A DNA stretch of 64,000 nucleotides from Catenibacillus scindens (GCF_014202115.1 NZ_JACHFW010000010.1:62001-126000); one strand, 5' to 3'. Shown: positions 1-9,257, numbered from the stretch's first letter. Program-made: numbers and translations. Notes: generated by a model from the letters alone, not told the origin.

Positions 1-4
1 CCCG

Positions 5-26
5 GCGGATTATCTCTTTAATCCGC
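5..26. other. hairpin at window edge; no gene in 1-119
   Basis: Positions 5-12 and 19-26 are perfect 8-base inverted arms (GCGGATTA / TAATCCGC) around a 6-base loop. There is no clear T-run, so a terminator role is not established. The rest of 1-119 holds no convincing gene. Bases 83-116 partly resemble the right half of the palindromic element at 42837-42870, sharing GCTTGGCTC and GTCCGC and an AAATAA end. Confidence 0.4.
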
Positions 27-119
27 GACCCTCATCAGCCTCCGGTAAAGACAGAGATCTCCACAACTCTTGTCAAACGTCGGAGCGTGTGCTTGGCTCA
101 CAGTCCGCAAAAATAACGG

Positions 120-1310
120 TTATAAAAAGTTTACATGGATCTGGCAGATCTCCGCCTTTGTCCCTACCCGCATATCCGGCCCAAAAAGTCCCACGCCGGA
201 AGTAACGATACTGTGCATATTTCCTTTTTGCAAATATCCGCAGGGATTTTCCCACAAAAATTTCATTAACAGATTGGCTGGGAATATCTGCCCGTCATGA
301 GTATGTCCGGAAAGATCCAGATCCACCCCGGCCTCACTTAGCTCTTCCAGCTCTCCGGGTTCATGGTCGATAACAATCACCGGCTTTGAAAGATCCATGT
401 TTTTTGTAATTTCCTCCGGCGTCACACGAACCTCAATCCCCCTGCCCGGCCGCTGGGCGTCCGCCCGGCCAAAAAGATAAAAACTGTCCTCAATAAGTAC
501 GCCCTCATCTTGCAGGAGGGTAATGCCCGCGGCCTCTAAAAACTTATCCATCCGCTCATCGCTCTGTTTTTTATGTTCACTGGGAAATGTAAATCCGGCC
601 AGAATAGGCTCGGCCACATCATGGTTCCCGTAGCAGGCGTAAACGCCGTAAGTACTTTCAATACTTCCAAGAATCCGGATCAGCTCCTGATCGTCTTCAA
701 GAGCGTCATAATTATTATCAAAAATATCCCCGGCAATCACCACAAGATCCGGGTTGGACGCATTGATCTTTTCAACCATAGCTTCCATCTGGGCACAACC
801 GATATTATATCCAAGGTGAAGATCCGCTGCGAGGACAATATTCAGATCATCCAGCGCACCTCCGTCTTTTGGAATCGTCACTTCATAGGGCGTCACCCTG
901 ACGATCCCGGCATTGACTGCCCCATAAACGCAGATCACAGCAATAATGCTCAGACATATGCCCCCATAAATCGCTGTAAACTTCCGCTCTCCAGCCGGTT
1001 TTCGCCTTCCCTTCCCGGCCTTTTTTATGATCAGGCCCACAACATCTGACAAAATCAGCACCAGCAAAAGACAGGCAAAGACGCCAAACCAGAGGTTAGC
1101 TATTGAATTGACCAGACGTCCAAACCGGTTGACGGGCATAAAGAACCCCGCCGGCAGAGAACTTGCCGCCAGAAGAACCACTGCTGCGACAGCAATTTTT
1201 GCCCCTTTTCTTTTAAAAATATCATGGCATGCGCCAAGCCACCGGACGAACCAGCGCCAGACATAAATACATCCGATGATATATAATGGTGATAAATAAA
1301 TGGCCAGCAT
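120..1310 (-). CDS. membrane-anchored metallophosphoesterase
   Basis: This 396-residue protein has about four hydrophobic segments in its first 135 residues and then a calcineurin-like phosphoesterase domain. The metal-binding signature is complete: DLH at 163-165, GDIFD at 194-198, GNHD at 228-231, a histidine near 316 and GHTHDG at 335-340. This is the YkuE/YaeI-like layout, a membrane-tethered dinuclear-metal hydrolase. The substrate cannot be read from sequence; relatives act on phosphoesters including lipid-linked ones. Its ATG directly follows the TAG stop of the upstream membrane protein (TAGATG), so the two are probably translationally coupled. Family assignment is firm, the role is inferred. 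Confidence 0.88.
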   Translation of the reverse strand: MLAIYLSPLYIIGCIYVWRWFVRWLGACHDIFKRKGAKIAVAAVVLLAASSLPAGFFMPVNRFGRLVNSIANLWFGVFACLLLVLILSDVVGLIIKKAGKGRRKPAGERKFTAIYGGICLSIIAVICVYGAVNAGIVRVTPYEVTIPKDGGALDDLNIVLAADLHLGYNIGCAQMEAMVEKINASNPDLVVIAGDIFDNNYDALEDDQELIRILGSIESTYGVYACYGNHDVAEPILAGFTFPSEHKKQSDERMDKFLEAAGITLLQDEGVLIEDSFYLFGRADAQRPGRGIEVRVTPEEITKNMDLSKPVIVIDHEPGELEELSEAGVDLDLSGHTHDGQIFPANLLMKFLWENPCGYLQKGNMHSIVTSGVGLFGPDMRVGTKAEICQIHVNFL

Positions 1311-3155
1311 CTAAAAACTTCCTTTCTCTGTTGTAATCTGAGGGTACTGTTCACCACGAACAGTAACAATCTGAGGCGCTGTAATGCCTGTGCCTGTATT
1401 GGGAGTAATGGCAGACCAGGCCAGATCTCCTAAAAACAGACAGAGAAGACCAATGCACAGGGGTACCATGACCTTTCTTCGGATACGTCTCAGTACGCTG
1501 TCAAGAATAGGTGCCGCCACATACACCACAATCATACCTCCAATGCCAAAAACAAGAAGTCCCTCGGCGCAGATCCGACCGTGAAGATTGAGAAAATAAC
1601 CGGTATAATCCCACCACCGTTTTCCTCCGGTGAGCCCTTCCAGAACCCAGGAGGTCATATATTCCACAAATCCGCACAGAAACAAAATAGCGAAAAATTC
1701 TTTCACCGGATGGGCCCGCAGGCGTTTGAGCAAAACAAGGATCAGCACTGCTCCGCTGCCGTAAATCGGAAGCCATGGCCCATGGAGAACACCTCTATTG
1801 ACAAACACGCCGTGATTGACCATATGGAGGCAGACTTCCCACAGCCATCCAAACATGGAAAAAATAAAAAACATAAGAACAAGGGAAGCCATGGAATAGT
1901 TGCGAATATACCGCAGCGGCTCGATCCGTATTCCCGCCCGTTCCGGAAGAGGAAACAGCCTGGAGGGATAAACCTCTCCGTCGGCGGCCTCCCGCAGCGC
2001 GGCAATTCTCTGAAGCCTTGCCTGCCCCTCTTCATAAGCCCTTTCTCTTTTTGTATACATAAGCAAAACACCAAACCAACGCATAAGAAACCCCCGAAAT
2101 CCTGTAAATTCACTGAGATCTTCGACCGGACGCTTTAAAATTTTTAAAACATCTCCGTAAGCAAAAGCAATGTCCTGGGGACTTGCCGTCTGATATAAGT
2201 ACACGTCATTGAGCTTCCAGGCATTCTCCACTTCCTGCGCCTTTGCCAGATGTCTCAGTTCCACATAGTACTCACAAAAAGACGCTACTTTATAAGGACT
2301 GGCAAATAAAAGGTCAGTAATGCCCAGAGTGACAAGCCCAAGAAGATCCCATCCCAGAAAAGACAACTCAAAAACAAAACACTGCCATTTATGTCCCACC
2401 ATCATTTTCCTTGAAAGGCTTATGGCTTCCAGTGTCCCTATATCCGGATTTTCCGCCAGAATATAGGGAACTAAATAGTAAGAATAGTATTTCACAAATA
2501 TTCCAACAATAGTCAGGGCCCACAATATTTCAAACACACTGACCACCGCCATGGTCCAGCAGGTCTTTAACCATCGCCTGACACTGAATAAAAACAGGAA
2601 GCGGCGTATCGGGACTTTTTTATAACACCGTCCCTCCAGAAACATCCTCCGGGACACAACAATAAACATATTCTGTAAAAAGAACCACAGCATCAGCGGC
2701 ATAAAAAAGCTCAGCACGATAAAAATATTCATGGTCACATCTGCCGAGCCGAGAAGGGAATGTACCGCCGCAATTAAAGTGACAAAAATGGAGCCGGAGG
2801 AAATATCGTTAATGATTCCGGCCAGAACCCCTTTAGTCCTGGCAAATGACGGATGATCGTCTTTAGAGTCATCAATGGCCTGCTGGCGGATCTGCCGGGA
2901 AAGCTCCCGCCCTTCACTGATCTGCCCCTGAAGCGCCTTATCCACCACGTCAGACAATCCCTGATGGACCACAAGACCACCCATATTTACAGTGTATACA
3001 TTATCCAGAGGGTTCACCCCAATGCCAAGCCGACGGATAGATAAGGAAAACTCACTGCCCAGATAAGCACTGATCAAACAGACAGCTACAAATATAAAAT
3101 AATGTTTTTTCAGACAGGCCACAGCCTGGCGCTTCATATCCTTTCGTGTTTTCAT
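1311..3155 (-). CDS. DUF975 / CmpB-type (ABC transporter permease-like) membrane protein
   Basis: I place the start at ATG 3155 (MKTRKDMKRQ) because GAGGGA lies about 5 bases upstream; the frame stays open to 3236 without a better ribosome site. The 614-residue product is a multi-pass membrane protein. Its N-terminal half resembles DUF975: a short basic start, one early helix, a soluble loop, then several helices. Its C-terminal third (roughly 410-575) matches the putative ABC transporter type IV / CmpB family, with the motif FGWLWEV and a later HGPWLPIYG. The N-terminal and C-terminal modules are often separate genes, so this is a fusion. Substrate unknown. It sits directly before the metallophosphoesterase, implying a joint envelope function (inference). 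Confidence 0.72.
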   Translation of the reverse strand: MKTRKDMKRQAVACLKKHYFIFVAVCLISAYLGSEFSLSIRRLGIGVNPLDNVYTVNMGGLVVHQGLSDVVDKALQGQISEGRELSRQIRQQAIDDSKDDHPSFARTKGVLAGIINDISSGSIFVTLIAAVHSLLGSADVTMNIFIVLSFFMPLMLWFFLQNMFIVVSRRMFLEGRCYKKVPIRRFLFLFSVRRWLKTCWTMAVVSVFEILWALTIVGIFVKYYSYYLVPYILAENPDIGTLEAISLSRKMMVGHKWQCFVFELSFLGWDLLGLVTLGITDLLFASPYKVASFCEYYVELRHLAKAQEVENAWKLNDVYLYQTASPQDIAFAYGDVLKILKRPVEDLSEFTGFRGFLMRWFGVLLMYTKRERAYEEGQARLQRIAALREAADGEVYPSRLFPLPERAGIRIEPLRYIRNYSMASLVLMFFIFSMFGWLWEVCLHMVNHGVFVNRGVLHGPWLPIYGSGAVLILVLLKRLRAHPVKEFFAILFLCGFVEYMTSWVLEGLTGGKRWWDYTGYFLNLHGRICAEGLLVFGIGGMIVVYVAAPILDSVLRRIRRKVMVPLCIGLLCLFLGDLAWSAITPNTGTGITAPQIVTVRGEQYPQITTEKGSF

Positions 3156-3356
3156 AATTCCCTCATTCCCGTTGTCTAAAAAGTATTCTGGATTCATAAT
3201 ACCATTCCCGTTTCGGGAGTCAATATGACAGACCAAATCTTAAAAAAATATTAGAAGAATCTAAAAAGAATATTAAAAAAGATACGGATTCTTAAATTTT
3301 CCTTTGGAAATGCTTTGTAAAGAATATGTGAAATTTTTAAGATTTTCTATACTTTA

Positions 3357-3491
3357 TTGACCATATTTGGGTCTAAGTTTTGTCTCTCCTGCGGCGCTCC
3401 TATCGCCAGCGCGGCTTTTTGTTCCGGCTGCGGACGGCCCCTTCCGGCAGGGGCCAAATTCTGCCCGGAATGCGGCACTCCTAGAAGCTGA
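3357..3491 (+). pseudogene. double zinc-ribbon coding frame, out of frame with the downstream kinase
   Basis: Reading from about 3372 in this frame gives two treble-clef-like ribbons, KFCLSCGAP, then AFCSGCGRPLP and KFCPECGTP, ending at TGA 3489-3491. The four CxxC-type knuckles are typical of zinc ribbons at the N-terminus of Clostridia membrane or kinase proteins. There is no ATG or GTG in this frame; only a TTG at 3357 without a ribosome site. The kinase downstream lies in the +1 frame, which is open through the same stretch from TTG 3367 but there encodes an unrelated peptide. The simplest reading is an ancestral ribbon-kinase fusion hit by indels near both ends of the ribbon. A short separate ribbon protein is the alternative. 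Confidence 0.5.
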
Positions 3492-3510
3492 TACGATAAG
3501 TTTTTTAAAA

Positions 3511-4209
3511 ATGCTCCGGCCGGTCGGACACATTGGAGGTTATACGGTCGTAAAACCCATCGGACGGGGGAAGTACGGCGTCTGTTATAAAGCGTTTAAA
3601 AGCGATGGCCATCCTGTTGTCCTTAAACGCTTTTATAAAAATCCAACAAAAGGCCGTTTTGCGCCGGATGATCACGAAGCGGTTATCCTTTCCGGCCTGG
3701 AGCATCCCGCAATTCCCGAATTTTTAGGTGTACTCAACGAAAAGGCCGGTTATTTCTTTGTGCTGGAATACAAAAATGGCATGACTTTGGAACAGATAAT
3801 TTTTAAACATCGTCACAGATTTTGTGATGGTGAGATTTTTAACGTCGGTTCTCAGCTTTTAAAGATCATGTCCTATATCCATTCCAGAAATGTGATTCAC
3901 GGCGATCTTAGGCTGTCAAATATAATTATGGACGATAATGGTCATATTTCTCTCATCGACTTTGGACTTGCCCGATACACAGGGGAGGATGGCCTGGATT
4001 TCGACCTGGATTATTCATGTTTCGGCAATATTCTTTTATATCTTCTTTATTCTGCTTATCCAAAAAGTGGAAAGAAGATATGGTATGAGGAACTTGATCT
4101 TCTCCCTGGACAGAGGGCATACCTTATGAGACTTTTAAGGCTTACTGAGCCTTTTACATCAGACACAGCCGTTGTTGAAGGCTTTAGAAAGAACTTTTCA
4201 ATAAACTGA
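3511..4209 (+). CDS. small eukaryotic-like protein kinase
   Basis: From ATG 3511 this is 232 residues; the frame stays open back to TTG 3367, but neither start has a good ribosome site. It is a compact protein kinase fold: glycine loop IGRGKYG, lysine in VVLKRF, helix-C glutamate in DHEAVIL, catalytic loop HGDLRLSN (HGD in place of HRD) and metal-binding DFG in LIDFGLA. All catalytic residues are present, so activity is plausible. The C-lobe is short and no membrane or PASTA segment follows, so it is cytosolic unlike PrkC. The usual N-terminal zinc ribbon appears to have been lost by frame disruption. Target unknown. Confidence 0.75.
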   Translation: MLRPVGHIGGYTVVKPIGRGKYGVCYKAFKSDGHPVVLKRFYKNPTKGRFAPDDHEAVILSGLEHPAIPEFLGVLNEKAGYFFVLEYKNGMTLEQIIFKHRHRFCDGEIFNVGSQLLKIMSYIHSRNVIHGDLRLSNIIMDDNGHISLIDFGLARYTGEDGLDFDLDYSCFGNILLYLLYSAYPKSGKKIWYEELDLLPGQRAYLMRLLRLTEPFTSDTAVVEGFRKNFSIN

Positions 4210-4241
4210 CGTGCCGCACTTTACACGGCAGCACCGCAGAT

Positions 4242-4277
4242 AAAAAGCCATATTCCCGTGGGGGAATGTGGCTTTTT
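4242..4277 (+). terminator. intrinsic terminator after the kinase gene
   Basis: AAAAAGCCATATTCCC pairs with GGGGAATGTGGCTTTTT across a 3-base loop, and the second arm ends in a T-run. It lies 33 bases after the kinase stop. Confidence 0.85.
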
Positions 4278-4290
4278 CTTTGAAAACAGG

Positions 4291-4319
4291 TAGATTTATC
4301 CGAAGATTCTTATTATAAT
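4291..4319 (+). promoter_or_regulatory. possible promoter of the AEC transporter gene
   Basis: TATAAT at 4314-4319 is a perfect -10 box. At 17-base spacing the -35 would be TAGATT, a weak match. Confidence 0.45.
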
Positions 4320-4352
4320 AGACAGGAAAGATTACCAGAAAGGTTGGATAAA

Positions 4353-5276
4353 ATGGAACAATTTAATATTGTCCTCAATCAGTTAATTCTCTTTTTTATT
4401 TTAATGATCATTGGATACATTGCGGTCCGGCTTAAAGTCGTTGGGGAAACATTTCTCGATGGACTGTCCCGGCTGATCACCCGGATTATTCTTCCCCTCC
4501 TTGTTTTTTCCAATGCCATTTCAGGAACCACCCGGCAGCAGCTTTTTGACGGCTATCCCATTCTTTTGCTGACCCTGGCCTTTTACATCAGCATTATCAC
4601 TGTTTGTTTCTGCCTTGGAAAAATACTCCGGTTAAAAGGGGAACGCAACAAAGTTTTCCGGGCGGCGATGATTTTCGGAAACGCGGGATTTCTCGGCATT
4701 CCCCTGATTACTTCCATTTTCCCGGAAAATGGCCCTATCTACATCGTGTTAATGTCCATTATTGACCAGTCCTTTATGTGGACTTACGGACTAAAACTGA
4801 CCACGCCGGCCACAAAAAAGGCAAAGTTTTCCATAAAAAACTTTATCAATCCCGCCCTGTGCGCGGTGATTCTGTCGCTGATCTTTCTGCTTTTAAACAT
4901 CCATCTGCCGGATGTGGTGGTCAACGCGCTGTCTACCATGGGCCGGTCGGCGACGCCCCTGTCCCTGTTTTATCTCGGCGGCCTGTTTTACTTTTGCAAC
5001 TGGAAGTCTGTGCTAAAGACGAAAGAACTGTACATAGGGATTCTCGCAAAAATGATCGCCTTCCCTCTGGCCTTTTACGCGGTAGCGTCGCGCATCTGCC
5101 CTTATGAGGAAATGGTCAAAACCATCTCTATCATCGCGGCTCTCCCCACAATGACAACCATCGCCATTTTCACAAAGTCCAACCACAATGAGGAAGATTA
5201 CGCCGTAGGATTTGTCCTCATCACCACTGCGGCGTCGCTGATCACGCTGACCATTGTATCTTATTTTATTTTGTAA
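4353..5276 (+). CDS. AEC family (auxin efflux carrier-like) transporter
   Basis: ATG 4353 is preferred over TTG 4344 because AAAGG ends 9 bases upstream. The 307-residue protein is hydrophobic throughout with a pattern of about ten helices. The family-typical features are present: an N-terminal segment GYIAVRLKVV, a central GNAGFLGIPL motif and a terminal half containing ALPTMTTIAIFTKSN. AEC proteins export or exchange small organic anions such as malate or other carboxylates; the substrate here cannot be told. It is a single gene with its own promoter, convergent with the riboflavin operon. The 119 bases to ribH show no clear terminator. Confidence 0.88.
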   Translation: MEQFNIVLNQLILFFILMIIGYIAVRLKVVGETFLDGLSRLITRIILPLLVFSNAISGTTRQQLFDGYPILLLTLAFYISIITVCFCLGKILRLKGERNKVFRAAMIFGNAGFLGIPLITSIFPENGPIYIVLMSIIDQSFMWTYGLKLTTPATKKAKFSIKNFINPALCAVILSLIFLLLNIHLPDVVVNALSTMGRSATPLSLFYLGGLFYFCNWKSVLKTKELYIGILAKMIAFPLAFYAVASRICPYEEMVKTISIIAALPTMTTIAIFTKSNHNEEDYAVGFVLITTAASLITLTIVSYFIL

Positions 5277-5395
5277 GGGAGACCTGAAGGATTTGTGGAA
5301 TAATCACGCCGCTACATTTTTTTTAAAATACCGGGAAACCAGTTTTTCGATCAGACGTGTAGACAACGTGATTTTCTCTGTCTCAAAAATGAGAA

Positions 5396-5860
5396 TCAGC
5401 CGATCTCCCGGATCAGGTTGATCATTTCAATGGCACCAAGGGCGCACTCGTACCCCTTGTTGCCTGCTTTGGAACCGGCACGCTCAATCGCCTGCTCGAT
5501 ATTTTCTGTCGTGAGGACGCCAAACATGACCGGAATACCTGTATTCAGAGATACCGTGGCCACACCCTTTGAAACTTCGTTGCACACATAGTCATAGTGG
5601 CTGGTGCTTCCGCGGATCACTGCGCCCAGGCAGATCACCGCATCATACTTTCCACTCCCTGCCATCTTTGAAGCGATGAGAGGGATCTCAAAAGCCCCCG
5701 GTACCCAGGCCACATGAATATCGTCTTCGTCAACATCATGGCGCACAAGGCCGTCAATAGCTCCGCTTAACAGTTTTGATGTGATAAACTCGTTGAAACG
5801 GGCAACCACAATACCTACCTTAATTTTCTCCGGCAATAATTTTCCTTCAAATGTCTGCAT
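5396..5860 (-). CDS. ribH: 6,7-dimethyl-8-ribityllumazine synthase
   Basis: This 154-residue protein condenses 5-amino-6-ribitylaminouracil with 3,4-dihydroxy-2-butanone 4-phosphate, the penultimate step of riboflavin synthesis, in a cytosolic oligomer. Conserved stretches include GAFEIP at 55-60, the phosphate/ribityl loop [12 protein letters not shown] at 79-90 with catalytic His88, and [13 protein letters not shown]. Length is typical. It is the last gene of the rib operon, 26 bases after ribBA. Confidence 0.97.
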   Translation of the reverse strand: MQTFEGKLLPEKIKVGIVVARFNEFITSKLLSGAIDGLVRHDVDEDDIHVAWVPGAFEIPLIASKMAGSGKYDAVICLGAVIRGSTSHYDYVCNEVSKGVATVSLNTGIPVMFGVLTTENIEQAIERAGSKAGNKGYECALGAIEMINLIREIG

Positions 5861-5886
5861 TTTTTCTACACTCCTTTAAATTTTCC

Positions 5887-7086
5887 TTAATAGTTTAACA
5901 GATGGCCCATTTTCGTCTGCTTTGTCTTTAGATAAAACAGATCCTTAGCCGTAGCTTCCATCTGGATAGGAACCCGTTTGGTGATCTCCATCCCATAATC
6001 GGTCAACTGATAGATCTTATCCGGATTGTTGGTCAAAAGGCGCATGGTCTTGACTCCAAGGTCTTTGAGAATCTGAGCGCCGATAAAATATTCCCTGAGA
6101 TCCTCAGGAAATCCAAGGGCAAGGTTAGCCTCCACTGTATCCATGCCCCGGTCCTGAAGCTCATAGGCCCGAAGTTTGTTAATCAGGCCGATTCCCCGGC
6201 CTTCCTGGCGCATGTAAAGTAAGATTCCCCGGCCTTCTTTTTCAATCTGAGTCATCGCCGCTGCAAACTGCTGGCCGCAATCACAGCGCAGGGATCCGAA
6301 AGCATCCCCGGTAAGGCATTCCGAATGAACCCTGCAGAGGATATTCTCTCCATCACCGATCTCACCTTTTACCAGGGCCACATGATGTTCGCCATTTAAA
6401 CGGTTCACATAACCATAAGCCAGGAAATCCCCGTATTTTGTGGGCATTTTCGCGCAGGCAATCCGGTCTACCAGTTTTTCATATTTGCGGCGGTAATCCT
6501 GGAGTGCCTTAATAGTAATAAATTTAAGACCCATTTTCTGACTCAGCTCGATCAGTTCCGGAGTTCGCATCATAGTTCCGTCATCCCTCATCACCTCACA
6601 GCACAGACCGCATTCTTTCAGGCCGGCAAGGCGCATAAGATCTACAGTGGCTTCCGTATGGCCGCTCCGCTCTAAAACACCGTTTTTTCTGGCAATCAGT
6701 GGGAACATATGACCCGGCCGGCGGAAATCTTCCGGCCGGGCGCCGTCGCTGACACAATGGCGGGCCGTCATGCCCCGCTCCTTTGCGGAGATTCCTGTAG
6801 TTGTTCCCACATAATCTACAGAAACAGTAAATGCCGTCTCATGGTTATCCATATTCTGTTCTACCATAGGGTAAAAGTTAAGTTTTCCTGCCAGCTCCCT
6901 GCTCATTGGCATACAGATCAGACCTCTGGCATATTTAGCCATGAGATTGACATTTTCTGTGGTTGCCGCCTGGGCGGAACAGATAAAATCCCCCTCATTT
7001 TCCCGATCCTCATCATCTGTCACTAAAATAACTTCTCCATTCTTGAGTGCCTCAAGGGCATCCTCCACTGAATCGTACTGAAACAT
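5887..7086 (-). CDS. ribBA: bifunctional 3,4-DHBP synthase / GTP cyclohydrolase II
   Basis: The 399-residue protein makes both riboflavin precursors. Residues 1-205 form the 3,4-dihydroxy-2-butanone 4-phosphate synthase domain, with the acidic metal loop DEDRENEGD at 25-33 and [10 protein letters not shown] at 141-150. Residues 210-399 form GTP cyclohydrolase II, with zinc cysteines 257, 268 and 270 ([17 protein letters not shown]) and MRQEGRGIG at 292-300. Both active sites look intact. The start follows an AGGAGG-rich leader. It sits between ribE and ribH. Confidence 0.97.
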   Translation of the reverse strand: MFQYDSVEDALEALKNGEVILVTDDEDRENEGDFICSAQAATTENVNLMAKYARGLICMPMSRELAGKLNFYPMVEQNMDNHETAFTVSVDYVGTTTGISAKERGMTARHCVSDGARPEDFRRPGHMFPLIARKNGVLERSGHTEATVDLMRLAGLKECGLCCEVMRDDGTMMRTPELIELSQKMGLKFITIKALQDYRRKYEKLVDRIACAKMPTKYGDFLAYGYVNRLNGEHHVALVKGEIGDGENILCRVHSECLTGDAFGSLRCDCGQQFAAAMTQIEKEGRGILLYMRQEGRGIGLINKLRAYELQDRGMDTVEANLALGFPEDLREYFIGAQILKDLGVKTMRLLTNNPDKIYQLTDYGMEITKRVPIQMEATAKDLFYLKTKQTKMGHLLNY

Positions 7087-7165
7087 CGTTTATTCCTCCT
7101 GTTGTTTTTATTTTCCCTTGGCGGTGTGGTGTGCCGGCGGCACATGCTTGACACTGGCCGAAATG

Positions 7166-7804
7166 TTATAAAAATCCATATTTAGACAATGTCTGTGATG
7201 TAATTCCTGACGGCTTGTCTGTCATTAAAAGTTTTTCCACGTATTTCCCGATGATGTCTGTCTCTATATTGACCTTATCCCCCCTCTTTCGCCGGGCAAA
7301 GGTGGTCACCGTATATGTATGGGGGATCATAGATACGCGAAAATCCCTCCCCGTAACTCCCGCCACCGTTAAGCTAACTCCATCCAGGGCCACCGAGCCT
7401 TTCTCAACAATATAGCGCAGCAGGCCAGCCCCCGCCTGTATGGTCAGCCAGACAGCGATATCATCTTTTTTTATGTCTGCGATCACTCCGGTACCGTCAA
7501 TATGGCCGGAGACGATGTGGCCGCCAAATCTGCCGCCAAGGCTCATGGCCCTCTCCAGATTCACCATATCCCCTCTCTGCCTTCCGGCCAGAGACGAGCG
7601 GTTTAACGTCTCATGCATCACATCCGCAAGAAAATACTCTTTGCCGGCTCCTGTGACCGTCAGGCACACGCCGCTGACAGCAATGCTGTCGCCGATGTGA
7701 ACGTCTTCCAGAACCTTTGAGGCCCGGATTTTCAGTACTGATGAATGAAGCCCCCGTTTAACGCTCTCAATGGTTCCCACTTCTTCAACAATTCCGGTAA
7801 ACAT
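7166..7804 (-). CDS. ribE: riboflavin synthase, alpha subunit
   Basis: The start is ATG 7804 (MFTGIVEEVG), 212 residues, with GAGG about 9 bases upstream; the frame extends further 5' only as read-through inside ribD. The protein is two tandem lumazine-binding barrels, each opening with a related pattern: FTGIVEE at the N-terminus and FGGHIVSGHIDG near residue 95. It dismutates two 6,7-dimethyl-8-ribityllumazine molecules into riboflavin. Its start lies 20 bases inside the end of ribD, which implies translational coupling. Some schemes call this gene ribC. Confidence 0.96.
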   Translation of the reverse strand: MFTGIVEEVGTIESVKRGLHSSVLKIRASKVLEDVHIGDSIAVSGVCLTVTGAGKEYFLADVMHETLNRSSLAGRQRGDMVNLERAMSLGGRFGGHIVSGHIDGTGVIADIKKDDIAVWLTIQAGAGLLRYIVEKGSVALDGVSLTVAGVTGRDFRVSMIPHTYTVTTFARRKRGDKVNIETDIIGKYVEKLLMTDKPSGITSQTLSKYGFL

Positions 7805-8897
7805 AATTTTTAACCTCACTTTCGATAAGCAGGTCTTCACCAAACCACTGATATTTCACAGGGTTCAGAAAAAAAGCCTGATCCGGGGCGTCCACCCCCT
7901 GGCCGCCCACAGCTCCCAAAGCCGTGTCTCCTCCAAAAATCTTCGGGGCGATATATGTCTGAACCTGTGATACAATGCCTGACTGCAAGGCAGCCCATGC
8001 CAGCGTCCCGCCGCATTCCAGCAAAATGCCGTCAATCTTCTCTTTGCCGAGGATATCCATGAGTGAAGGAAGATGGACATGGCCCCCCTCATCAGGCTTT
8101 ACAAAAATCACCTGGCATCCAGCCTTTTCATAGGGTTTATAGCAGGAAGCATCCCGGCAGCAGGTGGCAATGATCACCCGCCCCTCATGGGCGCTTTTTA
8201 CCACAGACGATTCCAGGGGCAGCCTTAAATTTGAATCACAGATGATCCTCACCGGATTCCTTCCCCCAGGTATGCGGCAGGTCAGCAGCGGGTCATCTTT
8301 TAAGACGGTTCCTATGCCTGTCATGATCCCTGAAAAAAAGTTTCGGTCTTGATGGACATTCTCCCTGGCCTTCTCCCCGGTAATCCACCGGGACTTGCCG
8401 CTGGCCGTAGCGATCTTCCCGTCCATGGTCATGGCGTATTTGAGGGTGACAAAGGGCCTTCCCGTAGTAATATAATGGAAAAAGGCACGGTTTAACTCAA
8501 GACATTCTTTTTCAAGGACACCTGTGACGACCTGGATTCCATGAACTTCTAAAATTTCAACCCCTTTTCCCGATACAAGGGGATTGGGATCCATAGCTCC
8601 TACCACAACTTTTTTGATGCCGCTCTCAATAATAATATCCGTACACGGCGGTGTTTTTCCGTAATGGCAGCAGGGTTCCAGTGTCACATAAAGCACTGCC
8701 CCGCTCATATCCTGGCGGCAGTTTAAAATACAGTTCCGCTCGGCATGAAGATCTCCGTATTTCTGATGCCAGCCCTCACTGATTACCTGCCCGTCTTTCA
8801 CCAAAACAGAGCCCACCATGGGGTTGGGACTGACTTTCCCCGCGCCCCTTTTGGCCAGTTCCAAAGCCTGGGCCATATACCGTTCATCATCCAACAA
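7785..8897 (-). CDS. ribD: bifunctional pyrimidine deaminase / reductase of riboflavin synthesis
   Basis: RibD deaminates and then reduces 2,5-diamino-6-ribosylamino-pyrimidinone phosphate. The N-terminal deaminase carries the zinc motif HAERN and the PCC...C pair (EPCCHYGKTPPC); the C-terminal reductase begins near residue 145 with FVTLKYAMTMDGKIA and contains the KSRWITG loop. Start choice: the frame has an ATG at 8912, but a strong ribosome site GGAGGTGA covers its first three codons, so the likely start is TTG 8897 (or TTG 8894), 5-8 bases after that site. First gene of the operon, under the FMN riboswitch. Confidence 0.96.
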   Translation of the reverse strand: MLDDERYMAQALELAKRGAGKVSPNPMVGSVLVKDGQVISEGWHQKYGDLHAERNCILNCRQDMSGAVLYVTLEPCCHYGKTPPCTDIIIESGIKKVVVGAMDPNPLVSGKGVEILEVHGIQVVTGVLEKECLELNRAFFHYITTGRPFVTLKYAMTMDGKIATASGKSRWITGEKARENVHQDRNFFSGIMTGIGTVLKDDPLLTCRIPGGRNPVRIICDSNLRLPLESSVVKSAHEGRVIIATCCRDASCYKPYEKAGCQVIFVKPDEGGHVHLPSLMDILGKEKIDGILLECGGTLAWAALQSGIVSQVQTYIAPKIFGGDTALGAVGGQGVDAPDQAFFLNPVKYQWFGEDLLIESEVKNYVYRNC

Positions 8898-8969
8898 GGA
8901 TGTCACCTCCATAGAATGTTAATTTTCCGCTAATGGCGATACACACGAAGCCATTTAAGCACTATGACA

Positions 8970-9003
8970 AAAATAAAAGCCCCGGATGCTGTATCCGGGG
9001 CTT
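8970..9003 (-). terminator. second terminator in the rib leader
   Basis: Read on the minus strand, AGCCCCGGAT pairs with ATCCGGGGCT around ACAGC, followed by TTTTATTTTTG. It lies between the riboswitch-linked terminator and ribD and is in addition to it. Confidence 0.8.
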
Positions 9004-9051
9004 TGAACATGAATTTTCGCGTCAGGTTATCGTTCATTTAGTCATATACAC

Positions 9052-9083
9052 AAAAAGCCCTGAAATGAAAAACATTTCAGGGC
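9052..9083 (-). terminator. riboswitch-linked terminator (attenuator)
   Basis: On the minus strand GCCCTGAAATG pairs with CATTTCAGGGC around a 5-base loop and is followed by TTTTTGTG. It lies about 40 bases after the FMN aptamer, the expected place for the expression platform. Confidence 0.85.
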
Positions 9084-9124
9084 GAACATGCAAAATAAAT
9101 ATAAAATAATCTGTCACACATGCT

Positions 9125-9233
9125 CATCTTCTTTCATCCAGACTATACTGTCGGTTTTGGAATCTCACCAAATCATGCGCTGCGCGCTCGCGGACTTTAC
9201 CGCCGATCGGGAATCTCACCCTGCCCCGAAGAC
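9125..9233 (-). promoter_or_regulatory. FMN riboswitch (RFN element)
   Basis: The minus strand carries the conserved RFN blocks in order: CTTCGGGGCAGGGTGAGATT, TTCCCGATCGGCGGTAA, GTCCGCGAGCG, TTGGTGAGATTCC, AAACCGACAGTATAGTCTG and GGATGAAAGAAGATG. This aptamer binds FMN and turns off ribD-ribE-ribBA-ribH; here the output is most likely transcription termination. Confidence 0.96.
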
Positions 9234-9257
9234 TGCTTCGCTGTTAAATTCTGTTTT

